From CAVSUB01 sp963730995 (lineage in GTDB: Bacteria; Acidobacteriota; Vicinamibacteria; Vicinamibacterales; 2-12-FULL-66-21): DNA of 64,000 bases. A model generated the notes under the pieces. The model saw only the letters and a list, made by a program, of their open reading frames with translations. It was not told where the DNA came from and searched no databases. Shown one piece after another: positions 44,516-53,846 of the stretch. Both the position numbers and the translations under genes were made by a program. Location of the stretch: the NCBI GenBank assembly GCA_963730995.1, contig CAVSUB010000004.1, forward strand, positions 558,001 through 622,000, written 5' to 3'. Position 1 is the stretch's first letter. The number at the start of each line of letters is the position of its first letter.

Positions 44516-44530
44516 GACACGCTGTAGAGC

Positions 44531-44590
44531 GGGGGCTTCCGCCTTCGCGCGAAGCGCTCCGGCGAGACTCGCCGAAGCCTTGGCGGAGGC
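44531..44590. repeat. GGCTTCGGCGAG repeat, inverted copy on the right of osmC
   Basis: GGGGGCTTCCGCCTTCGCGC then GAAGCGCTCCGGCGAGACTC-GCCGAAGCC is the reverse complement of the element at 43988-44056 with small differences. It starts 16 nt after the osmC stop and could double as its terminator. Confidence 0.75.
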
Positions 44591-44649
44591 GGTCAGACCC
44601 CCGCTTTCTTTGGACAGGTCACCGTCAACTCGCAGGAGGCCAGACACGC

Positions 44650-45101
44650 ATGCGTCTTATCACAGCGTCGCTCATCGCTCTGGCGACTCCTGGCGGGAAC
44701 CGATCAGGCCGGCGGAGATCGTGCAAACGACGAATGCCGCCGTGCGCGACGTCGTCCGGCAATACGTCGACGCTCGCGAGGCGCGCGATCCCAAGGCCGT
44801 CGGCGCGCTCTTCACGGCGGACGCCGATCAGCTCGTGTCGTCGGGCGAGTGGCGGCTCGGGAGGGATAACGTCGTATCGGGCAGTCTTGCGTCTTCCGCG
44901 CAGAGCGCAGGCAAGCGGACGATCGACGTGGAGCGCGTGCGCTTCGTTTCGACAGACGTCGCGATTGCGGATGGGCGCTACTCGATCACCGGCGAGGGCA
45001 GCGATCGCCGGATGTGGTCCACGTTCGTGATGGTGAAGGAAGCGGATGGCTGGAAGATCGCAGCCATCCGTAACATGCTGCCGGCGCCGGCGGCCAAGTG
45101 A
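44650..45101 (+). CDS. secreted SnoaL/DUF4440-like protein, one frameshift
   Basis: ATG 44650 (after CAGGAGG) opens a signal-peptide-like MRLITASLIALAT. The frame then shifts by one base near 44690, and the mature domain reads EIVQTTNAAVRDVVRQYVDA, DPKAVGALFTADADQLVSSG and DGWKIAAIRNMLPAPAAK, a cone-fold NTF2/DUF4440 domain of about 125 residues. Many such domains are small-molecule isomerases or binding proteins; no catalytic claim is possible. The good ribosome site and intact domain suggest the shift may be a sequencing error. Confidence 0.7.
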
Positions 45102-45107
45102 TCAGGC

Positions 45108-45170
45108 CAGGGTGCCAACGTGCCAAGGTGCACTGAGGCACCTGGACCAAGGCACTCTGGCATTTGTCAT
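45108..45170. repeat. 8-bp periodic GTGCCAAG units between convergent genes
   Basis: GTGCCAAC, GTGCCAAG, GTGCACTG follow each other, and AGGTGC-ACTGAG-GCACCT forms a small hairpin. It lies between the plus-strand SnoaL-like gene and the minus-strand ScyD-like gene and could terminate both. Confidence 0.5.
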
Positions 45171-45178
45171 TTATCCCG

Positions 45179-46304
45179 CTACTCCACAACCTTGATCACG
45201 AACCCGCCCGCAGCAGAGATGGAGTTGACTGTGATGTAGAGCGCTCCGTCGCTGCCGACCGCGATGCCGCCCGGTGCGACGAATCCTCCCGTAACCGTCG
45301 GGGTGATATTGACGGGCGTGCCGCCACCCGGGGGGATGCGGAGCAGAGCGCCGGGTGGACCGAACGGCGGCGCGCCAGCCGGCGCGCTAATCTCGAGCAC
45401 GTAGAGGGAGCCGTCTTTGCCGAACGCGATGTCGATGATCTTCGTGAAGCCGGTCTGGTAAACGACCGGACTCCCGCCTCCGGAGGGTACCCGCCAGACA
45501 CTCGCCGCGCCGCCGGGGAATGGCCCGCCCGTCAGCTGTCCGACGTACAGGTCTCCGTCGGGGCCGAGGGCGACCGAGGTCGGAACCGCCTGGAAGGGTG
45601 GGAACGGCGCTGCGCCGCGTGGGAACACGGCCAGGTTCGATATCGAACCATTCGCGGCGACGGCGTTGAGCGAATTGCCGCCGGCGTCGGTGTAAATTGT
45701 GCGGCCGGGCCCGGCGAGCAGACCGTAGGGATTGGAGTCCGGAGGCTCGACGCCGTCGGGGTTGGCGATGTTTTCGAAGGCCGCAAGGTCCTCTTCGAAC
45801 GACCACTTGCCATTCGGCTGGAAGCGGATCAACCGGCCGAATTTACTACCGACCGACGCGAACGCCGGATCCTGCCGCTTGTCAGGATCCGCGCCCAATC
45901 CGATCGTGACGTATCCATTACCGAGCCCTTGAAAGTCGACGTCGTGCGGCCCGGTCGCCAGGTTGCCGCCCGTCGGGGCGATTGACGGCAAGTGGTCGAG
46001 GATACGATCGAAGGGAGTGCCCGGAGGACTGCCAGGAACGATCTTTCGTGACTCCGCCGGTCGCTCCGTAGCACTTGGTCAGCCCGTCGCTGCCGACGAT
46101 GCACGGACCGCTGCCACCAGAGCCGGCTTCAGCGACGTAGAGCGCGCCGTCAGGTCCGAAATTCAGGCCGCGCGGGTTGACCAGATTGCTGGCGATGGTC
46201 GTGACGGTGGCCCTGGCCTGGAGCACCGACGTGAGGGAACTGGTCGCCAGTAGGGTAACCCCGACGCCGAAAACGAGCGCGGACAGACGCCACCTGTGAC
46301 TCAT
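45179..46304 (-). CDS. ScyD/ScyE-family secreted beta-propeller protein, one frameshift
   Basis: ATG 46304 with GGAAGG upstream starts a signal peptide (LSALVFGVGVTLLATSSLTS), then VTTIASNLVNPRGLNFGPDG-ALYVAEAGSGGSG. A one-base shift near an AAAG at about 46048 leads to the main frame (LPSIAPTGGNLATGP ... GFVIKVVE). The repeated PxGLxxGPDGxLYV blocks give a propeller of about 370 residues. ScyD-like proteins occur in cyanobacterial pigment clusters but the family is wider, and nothing nearby suggests scytonemin synthesis. Confidence 0.78.
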
Positions 46305-46480
46305 AAGACCTTCCTTTGCTGTGGGTGTGCGGGTGTGTGCGGGTCCATATCTGAGCATTATTCAGCTCGACCGTCAATCAGCACGGATGCACTGATGAGC
46401 CCGTGCGACAATGTCCCTGACGTAGACATGGACAAACTGACCGCAGGCCGGTCAGCGATGTCGGCGGACCGCCCGTCGTG

Positions 46481-47221
46481 ATGGTGTTGATCCTGCTGCT
46501 GCTCGCCGGCATCGTCGCGGGTGTGCAGAACGCTCTTGCAGGCGGCGGTTCGTTCGTCACGCTCGGGGTCCTGGTCCTAGCCGGACTCGAGCCGCGGGCC
46601 GCGAACATCACGTCGACGATCGCCTTGTTTCCTGGCCAGGTGACAACCGGGTACGCAGGCCGGCGGCTGGCATCGGGCACCCCAAGGCTCTCGTTCACGG
46701 CGCTGTTCGGAATCAGCCTGGCCGGCGGCGTCCTGGGTGCGGCCCTGCTGCTTGCGACGCCGCCGACGTTCTTCGCCAGTCTCGTGCCGTGGCTGGTGCT
46801 GTTCGCAACCGGCGTCTTCGTCTGGGGCTCGTTCGTCCGTCGCCCGTCGGCGGGCGCCAATCCAGCCGGTCCCGGCTTCGCTTCGGCGGCGCAGTTCCTG
46901 ATCGCGATTTACGGCGGCTATTTCGGCGGCGGGATCGGCTTCCTGATGCTGGCGGCGCTGACCGTGGCCGGCCTGCCGGTCCGCCCGGCCTCGGCGACCA
47001 AGAATGTGCTGGCGGCGACGATGAATGCGTCGGCGGTGGCGCTGTTCCTGTTCTCGCGCGACGTCCATTGGCTGCACGCCGCGATCCTCGGCGTCGGCGC
47101 GATCGTCGGCGGGCTGGTCGGCGCCGCGCTGCTGTCCAGAGCCAACGAGCGCTGGCTGCGTATCGGCGTGATCGTTCTCGGCGCGCTGCTGAGCGTCGGC
47201 CTCTTCCTCCGCCGGCGCTGA
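46481..47221 (+). CDS. TauE/SafE family anion transporter
   Basis: The 246-residue inner-membrane protein has about eight helices. The repeated signature is visible: AGVQNALAGGGSFVTLGVLV and LIAIYGGYFGGGIGFLMLAA, with RPASATKNVLAATMNASAVA between. Family members export sulfite, sulfoacetate or related organosulfur anions. Start could be GTG 46478 or ATG 46481; the latter begins directly with the first helix. It stands alone before the tRNA. Confidence 0.88.
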   Translation: MVLILLLLAGIVAGVQNALAGGGSFVTLGVLVLAGLEPRAANITSTIALFPGQVTTGYAGRRLASGTPRLSFTALFGISLAGGVLGAALLLATPPTFFASLVPWLVLFATGVFVWGSFVRRPSAGANPAGPGFASAAQFLIAIYGGYFGGGIGFLMLAALTVAGLPVRPASATKNVLAATMNASAVALFLFSRDVHWLHAAILGVGAIVGGLVGAALLSRANERWLRIGVIVLGALLSVGLFLRRR

Positions 47222-47292
47222 GCGGCGGTTGCGCCGACTCGGGCGATTCGGTACACTAGGAAGTCTTTCCCGAGCGGTCCTGCGCTCACCGT

Positions 47293-48554
<1,262 letters not shown>

Positions 48555-48565
48555 AACTGCTCCGC

Positions 48566-48823
48566 CTACATGTTGTCGATGATAAGACACTGGTGGGAGC
48601 CCGGCGCCGATCCATGCCGATTTGCTCTCAGGAACTCGTCGAGGTCAGTCGCCAAATACCTGATTGCGCGCCCAAGCCGTACGGATGCTGGGCCTTTGCT
48701 CCGATGCCGCCACGCTCGAAGGGTAGCAACCTTCAGTCCGAGTCTGGCCGCGGCATCGGCCTCTGTGAGCGCTTGGTTGCTGGCGTTCAGCACCACTGGT
48801 TCTGCATTTTCGAGGGATGTCAT
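48566..48823 (-). CDS. helix-turn-helix excisionase-like protein
   Basis: The 85-residue protein contains an AlpA/Xis-type winged HTH: LTEADAAARLGLKVATLRAW, RHRSKGPASVRLGRAIRYLA and TDLDEFLRANRH. GAGAGGA precedes the ATG at 48823. It lies 11 nt upstream of the integrase start on the same strand, the usual place for a recombination directionality factor. Confidence 0.8.
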   Translation of the reverse strand: MTSLENAEPVVLNASNQALTEADAAARLGLKVATLRAWRHRSKGPASVRLGRAIRYLATDLDEFLRANRHGSAPGSHQCLIIDNM

Positions 48824-48900
48824 TGTTGCGTCCTCTCTATGGAAACGCCGGACGCCGCCGCACTGGCGGCGTCCGGGATCGACCGATTTACGAAGCGGCC

Positions 48901-49195
48901 TCAAGTGCGTGTCTCCTCGTACTCCGCGTACACCTCCAGCACGAAATCACGCACGCGCTCCTGTGCCGCTGCGTCAGCGAGCGGGCGCAGCAGCGCGAAG
49001 CTGCGGCGCTCACCGTTGACCGAGTACCTGCCGCGCCGGGAACGTGACGTTGCGGCCACCGCCACTTCGTCGCTCCCACACGGCGAACCCGATCAGCTTC
49101 AAGCCGTCGAGCACGCCGTCGGTGAAGTGCAGCTCGGCATCCGCGAATTTGCCTGGGGGGTTGCCTTTGTCGTTCGGAACGATCTTGACGACCAT
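48901..49195 (-). CDS. SpoVG-like small protein of the integrated element, one frameshift
   Basis: AGGAGGT precedes ATG 49195. The first frame reads MVVKIVPNDKGNPPGKFADA-ELHFTDGVLDGLKLIGFAVW-ERRSGGGRNVTFPAR; after one base (near 49025) it continues YSVNGERRSFALLRPLADAA-AQERVRDFVLEVYAEYEE. The order basic strand, hydrophobic strand, xxVTFPAR and C-terminal helix resembles SpoVG nucleic-acid-binding proteins, a structural analogy rather than a firm family match. It is cooriented with the excisionase-like and integrase genes. Confidence 0.55.
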
Positions 49196-49329
49196 GATGT
49201 GACCTCCTGAAAAGCTCGCCTTCTCGGCGAACGGGTGGCCTGCTGTCGTTGGTCGCGTGAGCTAATCGTCGGGGATCAGCGGCGCTCCGTCGGCGCGCGC
49301 GAGTTGCGCAGCATGAGCGGGCCACCCGC

Positions 49330-49360
49330 TTGACACAATAGGCATATATCTGCGCATAAT
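49330..49360 (+). promoter_or_regulatory. candidate promoter of the PadR-TonB pair
   Basis: TTGACA at 49330-49335 and CATAAT at 49355-49360 are 19 bp apart and point to transcription starting at or next to the PadR ATG (49367). If so the messenger is leaderless; no ribosome-binding site precedes this ATG. Confidence 0.4.
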
Positions 49361-49366
49361 GGCGGC

Positions 49367-49726
49367 ATGCGACGGAAGCCTGGCACCCTCGTACCCCTGG
49401 AGGTCGCCATCTGCACGGCGGCGGCCGCATTGCGGCGCCGGGGTATTGACGAATTTCACGGATACGAACTCGCCAAACAGCTGGCCGACATCAGCGATCG
49501 GCGACTGCTCACCGCCTATGGCACCTTGTATCGCGCGTTAGCTCGTCTGGAAACCATGGGACTCCTTGAGAGTCGTCGTGAAGATCCGACGGTCGCTGCA
49601 CAGGAGAATCGGCCCGGCCGGCGTCTGTATACGCTTACCGCGCTTGCCGAGTCGGTGGTACGCGAGTCGTCGGCTTCACGCCGACGCACTCCCGTCCGCC
49701 GCCGACGCGGAGAGGCTCCTGCATGA
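49367..49726 (+). CDS. PadR family transcriptional regulator
   Basis: The 119-residue protein has the PadR helix set: PLEVAICTAAAALRRRGIDE-FHGYELAKQL, LLTAYGTLYRALARLETMGL and RPGRRLYTLTALAESVVRES, ending in a basic tail. Its stop overlaps the next ATG by 4 nt, coupling it to a TonB-domain protein rather than to an ADOP permease. Confidence 0.85.
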   Translation: MRRKPGTLVPLEVAICTAAAALRRRGIDEFHGYELAKQLADISDRRLLTAYGTLYRALARLETMGLLESRREDPTVAAQENRPGRRLYTLTALAESVVRESSASRRRTPVRRRRGEAPA

Positions 49727-50457
49727 CACGCTTCACGTCCTTCGTCATGGCGTGCGTGCGCTGCTGGACGCGCCTGTACACTTGGCGCTTGCCGCTAGCG
49801 GTTCGTGATGCGAGGCGCGAGGAGATTGAATCGGATCTGTGGGAGAGCTCGCATGACCCCGGCATGAATCAGGCGGAGCTCGCCATCCAAACGGTGATGC
49901 GTATGACGCTGGGCGTCGCCGACGATCTCGCATGGCGGTTCGTGCAGCTGACGGTAACCACGCACGTGACACTTCGCTCCCTGATGGCGGCTGCCGTGCT
50001 CTGCATGCTGCTGCTGTTTGCGATGCTGTCTCAGTTGACGAGAGACGTGCCGCCGCTGCCCAGGCCACCCGTCGCGTCGCTGCAGGTGCATAGGAGGGTC
50101 CCGGATCCGCCGCCTCCGCCACCCCCGCCGGATGCCACACCTGGGTGGAAACCGATCTTTCAATACGGTCGAACCTCGTACTCGGTAGTGACGGAAGGGC
50201 CTCCCCCGGTCCTCATCAAGGAAGTGCAACCGATCTACCCACCAGTGGCTGTGGCGGGCGGACTCGAAGGACTAGTGCGGGTGCAGGCGACGATTACTGA
50301 AGGGGGGCGGGTGATCAGTGCGGAGGTCGCGCCAAGCGGGATCCTGGGGCACTCCGCAATCGCCGCAGTCCAACGATGGCAGTTTGCCGCTGCCCCCAAC
50401 GGCCTGCAGCGTCCGGCGCTGCTCACCGTCCGCGTAAGCTTCGGACGCTCGCCATGA
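49723..50457 (+). CDS. TonB-domain protein with permease-prefix-like N-terminus
   Basis: The 244-residue protein begins with a cytoplasmic stretch (RLPLAVRDARREEIESDLWE) like the prefix found in PadR-linked ADOP permeases. One membrane helix follows (about residues 85-103), then a Pro-rich linker and a TonB C-terminal domain (VQPIYPPVAVAGGLEGLVRV-QATITEGGRV ... AIAAVQRWQFAAA). It may couple the proton-motive force to an outer-membrane receptor, or be a sensor whose cytoplasmic part talks to the linked PadR (inference). Confidence 0.82.
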   Translation: MTRFTSFVMACVRCWTRLYTWRLPLAVRDARREEIESDLWESSHDPGMNQAELAIQTVMRMTLGVADDLAWRFVQLTVTTHVTLRSLMAAAVLCMLLLFAMLSQLTRDVPPLPRPPVASLQVHRRVPDPPPPPPPPDATPGWKPIFQYGRTSYSVVTEGPPPVLIKEVQPIYPPVAVAGGLEGLVRVQATITEGGRVISAEVAPSGILGHSAIAAVQRWQFAAAPNGLQRPALLTVRVSFGRSP

Positions 50458-50766
50458 CGCCTGTGGTAGCACGCCGTGCCGTCGGCGCATTGGCGCCGTG
50501 CTCCGGATCGTCCCGATAAGCAGGCGATGATGTTTCCGATGCATGGTGTTCGGGTGTCGTCGTTATGAACAGATATATGCAGATAAGGGTCGCCCCAATT
50601 TGTTGGCGTCTGCGTGAGTCGTTGCGGAAATCGTCGCATGGCGTGTGGGTGAACCGCCGCCCACCTCCACCACCGCCGCCCATTCCCGCTAGGCCTCGGG
50701 CAAGTGCACCAGGTTGTTCGGGGTCAGACCGGGGTCTAACCTCAGTTCAAGAGAACGAAGGATGAG
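50458..50766. other. intergenic region with proline-rich ORF remnant and GGTCAGACC hairpin
   Basis: A short plus-strand frame (about 50565-50765) reads NRRPPPPPPPIPARP, like the linker of a TonB protein, but lacks the TonB domain. GGTCAGACC-GG-GGTCTAACC at 50722-50741 is a near-perfect hairpin related to 15146-15179. No intact gene is supported. Confidence 0.45.
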
Positions 50767-51627
50767 ATGGCGAAGAGCTTCGGAGTCGCACTCGGCGTCG
50801 TAGCCGTCGTTTCGCTGGGCGCCTTGGCGCGGGAGCGCAGCACGCAGCAACAGATGCCTCGCGACCGTACGGCCAACGAGCAGCGGAGCAGCGACCGCGC
50901 GGCGTTCGAACGGAGAGTTTCGGAGTTAGAGCAGACGGCCGGCGCGCAACCGGCGAACGCGTCAGTCCAGCATCTGGTCGGATCTCTCTATTTCGAGAAA
51001 ACCCGCGATCAGTCGCTGACGGCAGACGAGAAGCGCGCGTACATCAAGCGCGGACTCGCGGCCGAAGACCGCGCCCTCGCGGCGGATCCCGACTACATCG
51101 AGGCGCTTGTGTACAAGAACCTGCTGCTTCGTACCCAGGCGACCCTTGAAACCGACACGGAGCTCCAGGCATCACTGCTGCACGAGGCCGACACGCTGCG
51201 CAACCGCGCGCTCGAACTGCAACGGGCCCGGCCTGCGTCGTACACCATACCGGAAGGCACGGTTGTCACGCCCGGCCCGCCGCCGCCCCCGCCTCCGCCG
51301 CCTCCTGGAGGAGTCGACGGCCCGATCAACTGGGTCTACGCGGACACTGCTATCACCGCCGTGGGGAAGGCCCCAGTCAAGACCAAGGACATGCGTCCCG
51401 TCTACGCGCCGATGGTGATTGCGAGTGGCTATAAGGGTGAAGTGGTGCTCGAGGCGAAGATCGACGTGGCGGGCAAGGTCGCCCAGCTGCGGGTGATCAA
51501 GAGCCAGCCGATGCTGACGCAGGCTGCCATCGACGCTGTGCGCCAGTGGGAGTTCGACCCTGCGACCGTCGAGGCCGCGGGCTCACTGATCACCGTGAAG
51601 GCCACGTTCACGCCGCCGACACGCTGA
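50767..51627 (+). CDS. TonB-domain protein with TPR-like N-terminal helices
   Basis: The 286-residue protein has an N-terminal signal or anchor (FGVALGVVAVVSLGALA), a helical region with TPR-like spacing (VQHLVGSLYFEKTRDQSLTA ... ALVYKNLLLRTQATLE), a run of ten prolines near 177-187, and a TonB C-terminal domain (MRPVYAPMVIASGYKGEVVL-EAKIDVAGKVAQL ... AIDAVRQWEFDPATV). AAGGATGAG precedes the ATG. This is the second TonB-type gene in a row, probably a paralogue of the first. Confidence 0.83.
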   Translation: MAKSFGVALGVVAVVSLGALARERSTQQQMPRDRTANEQRSSDRAAFERRVSELEQTAGAQPANASVQHLVGSLYFEKTRDQSLTADEKRAYIKRGLAAEDRALAADPDYIEALVYKNLLLRTQATLETDTELQASLLHEADTLRNRALELQRARPASYTIPEGTVVTPGPPPPPPPPPPGGVDGPINWVYADTAITAVGKAPVKTKDMRPVYAPMVIASGYKGEVVLEAKIDVAGKVAQLRVIKSQPMLTQAAIDAVRQWEFDPATVEAAGSLITVKATFTPPTR

Positions 51628-51903
51628 AACCCAGTAACGCCAATTTCCAGCTCCCAGCGCGTCTCTTCGAAGAGAGTTCGTTGGAGTTGGAGGTTGGATT
51701 GGGAGGTTGATGAACGCGGTGGCGACGATCCTCGAGCATGGCGCTCATCGTCACCCACGATCAGGTTTCGGTGGTCGGTGCCGTCCGCCGATGTAGCGGA
51801 CGGCACAACCTCTGAAGCCAGCCGAGCACCCGGTTTCCAACTGCCAAGCGTTTGGCTCACTAAAATGGGTCCTCCCTAACGCCGGAGTGTAGAACAGCGG
51901 GCA
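51628..51903. other. intergenic; contains element shared with the second amidohydrolase
   Basis: At 51831-51861 the sequence GGTTTCCAACTGCCAAGCGT-TTGGCTCACT resembles CTGGTTCCAACTcgcGAAAA-TTTGGCTCA at 61135-61163, in both cases upstream of an amidohydrolase gene. A 12-bp palindrome, CTCTTCGAAGAG, lies at about 51664-51675. No gene is seen. Confidence 0.4.
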
Positions 51904-53262
51904 ATGGTCCAACGAATTCCCCTTCTGCTCCTCGCTGCATTCCTCCTGCAGCCGGCTCGGGCAGAACGGCCAACCGCATTCTGGAACGTCTCGGCCGTCG
52001 ACACCGCGGCCGGGACCTTGCGCGCTGGAATGGTCGTGGAGGTGGCGGATGGTCGTATTACCCGCGTCGCGCGCGCCACCGGCGCCAGGCCGGCGAACGC
52101 CGTGGTCGTGGACGGCGCGGGCAAGTTCCTCATCCCGGGCCTCTGGGATTCCCACGTGCACCTGACGAAGCTGGGCGCGTCCAGCCTGCCGGTGTTCATC
52201 GCGAACGGTGTGACGTCGGTGCGGGACATGGGCAGCGATCTCGCGGAGGTGTTGCAGTGGCGACGCGACATCGTCTCCGGCACGCGTGTCGGTCCACGCA
52301 TCAAGACCCCGGGGCAGATTCTGGAGTCGGCGGCCAACGTGGAGCGGATGAAGCGAGAAGGCACGGTCGAACCGGTCGACCGCATCCGCGTGTCCGTCGG
52401 TTCCCCTGAGGAAGCGCGGGACGCCGTGACGCGTCTGGCGGATGGCGGTGCAGATTTCCTGAAGGTCCGCACCGTGGCAGACGAGGCCACTCTGCGCGCG
52501 ATCGCAGCCGCCGCTCGTTCGCGCGGTCTGCGCCTGACCGGGCACCCAGTCGCATCGCCAGACGTACTTGCCGACATCGGGATCGGCAGCGTGGAGCACG
52601 TGCTGACGTTCCCGCCGCTCGACATCCCGTTCGCGCAGCGCCGGGCACTTTTCGAACGTATGCGCACCGCCGGCGTTCGCATGGGCACGACGACCGTGAA
52701 TCTGGAACAGTCCGTCCTCGTGCCCTACGACACGGCTGTCGCCCGACTGAACGCGGACCCGCTGCGACGCTATGTGGGCGAGTACCTCGCCTCCGACTGG
52801 ACCGAGCAGGTCGAGGAGAAGAAAGGGCCCGAGGCGGCGCGCGCCCTTGAGGATTTCGCGCGGGCCTTACCGAACACCTACCGTGACCTCCGCGAGATGC
52901 ACGCCGCAGGCATGGAGTTCCTGGCCGGCAGCGACGCCGCCGTCGTGTTCATGTATCCCGGCTTCAGCCTGCATGGCGAACTGGACAGCCTCGTTCACCA
53001 CGTGGGGTTGACGACCGCGGAGGCGTTGCGGGCGGCGACGATCAACCCTGCCCGCTTTTTCGGTCTGGAGGGCGAGCTTGGCGCCATCCGCCTTGGATAC
53101 CGAGCCGATCTGGTGCTCCTCGAGAGCAACCCCCTGAACGATATTCGCGCCACAGGGCGAATCGCGGGCGTCATGCATGACGGCCGCTGGCTGGACCGAC
53201 ATGATCTCGATGCGTTGCTCGAAGCCGCCACGAGGGAGGCGCGTGGTCAAAAAGCACCGTAG
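51904..53262 (+). CDS. secreted amidohydrolase (paralogue 1)
   Basis: The 452-residue protein has a signal peptide (QRIPLLLLAAFLLQPARA) and a metal-dependent amidohydrolase fold of the imidazolonepropionase/prolidase-like group: GKFLIPGLWDSHVHL (metal HxH), GVTSVRDMGSD, a Lys in DFLKVRTVADEA that may be the bridging Lys, RLTGHPVAS and SVEHVLTFP (metal His), and LAGSDAAV (metal Asp). It hydrolyses a cyclic or peptide amide outside the cytoplasm. About 30% of blocks recur in the gene at 61295. Confidence 0.88.
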   Translation: MVQRIPLLLLAAFLLQPARAERPTAFWNVSAVDTAAGTLRAGMVVEVADGRITRVARATGARPANAVVVDGAGKFLIPGLWDSHVHLTKLGASSLPVFIANGVTSVRDMGSDLAEVLQWRRDIVSGTRVGPRIKTPGQILESAANVERMKREGTVEPVDRIRVSVGSPEEARDAVTRLADGGADFLKVRTVADEATLRAIAAAARSRGLRLTGHPVASPDVLADIGIGSVEHVLTFPPLDIPFAQRRALFERMRTAGVRMGTTTVNLEQSVLVPYDTAVARLNADPLRRYVGEYLASDWTEQVEEKKGPEAARALEDFARALPNTYRDLREMHAAGMEFLAGSDAAVVFMYPGFSLHGELDSLVHHVGLTTAEALRAATINPARFFGLEGELGAIRLGYRADLVLLESNPLNDIRATGRIAGVMHDGRWLDRHDLDALLEAATREARGQKAP

Positions 53263-53352
53263 GTAGGGCAGCCACGCCGCAGGTCCGAATCCGTAGAACC
53301 CTGGGCGACTACACAGGAGCAATCCTTAGCTGCGTTGCCCCTTCCTTCGGCA

Positions 53353-53377
53353 GGCTCGATTCCCGTCCGGCGCACCA
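53353..53377 (+). repeat. tRNA 3'-end-like fragment (att-like), left
   Basis: GGCTCGATTCCCGTCCGGCG-CACCA has the T-loop (TCGATT), the 3' T-stem, acceptor strand and CCA of a tRNA, but no matching 5' part precedes it. It is 23 of 25 identical to 59182-59206, in the same orientation 5.8 kb away. Confidence 0.6.
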
Positions 53378-53526
53378 CTCTTCGAGGGGTTCCCGGCAAC
53401 GATGACGGACCCGAGTGAGCCCACACTTCGACGAGAATCGATAGACGCTGCGCGACTTCTCGTTATTGATTTCCCCGGCACAAAATCTGCCGGCGCAGGC
53501 GGTCTCAGGCTCGCAACGATACGCCA

Positions 53527-53844
53527 ATGCTGATTTCGCTGAGCGGCTTACCAGGAACTGGCAAGACAACCGTAGCAAGCCTCGCGGCCGGGGAATTGAG
53601 CGCGGTCTACTTACGGATCGATTCGAATCGAGCGACCGATGCGTCGAGCGGGTCTTGCGGTCGAAGGCGTTGGATACGAAATCGGGCAGCCGCAGCAGCG
53701 GACAACCTCGCGCTCGGCCGCACCGTCATCGCGGATTGTGTCAACCACTGGCCGCTGACGCGTGATGCATGGCAGCAGGTGGGCCAGCATCGTCATGTTC
53801 GAGTCACCGCGTCTGCCCCGAACGGCAACTGCCGTTTCTCGTGA
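53527..53844 (+). pseudogene. truncated P-loop (AAA/zeta-type) kinase remnant
   Basis: The frame opens MLISLSGLPGTGKTTVASLA with an intact Walker A, then AVYLRIDS. It then loses register: EGVGYEIG appears in another frame, and AAADNLALGRTVIADCVNHW-PLTRDAW returns in the first. Such small ATP-binding proteins have about 160-180 residues; only about 90 recognisable ones remain before the end of the neighbouring permease gene at 53847. Confidence 0.6.
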
Positions 53845-53846
53845 CT

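Noticed and set aside
45179..46304. A scytonemin-type pigment pathway, from the ScyD-like protein
   Set aside because: No scyA, scyB or scyC homologues nearby; the propeller family is widespread.
49262..49459. A 65-codon minus-strand ORF overlapping the PadR start
   Set aside because: No family features and mostly antisense to padR; the short upstream tail alone is not enough to support a gene.
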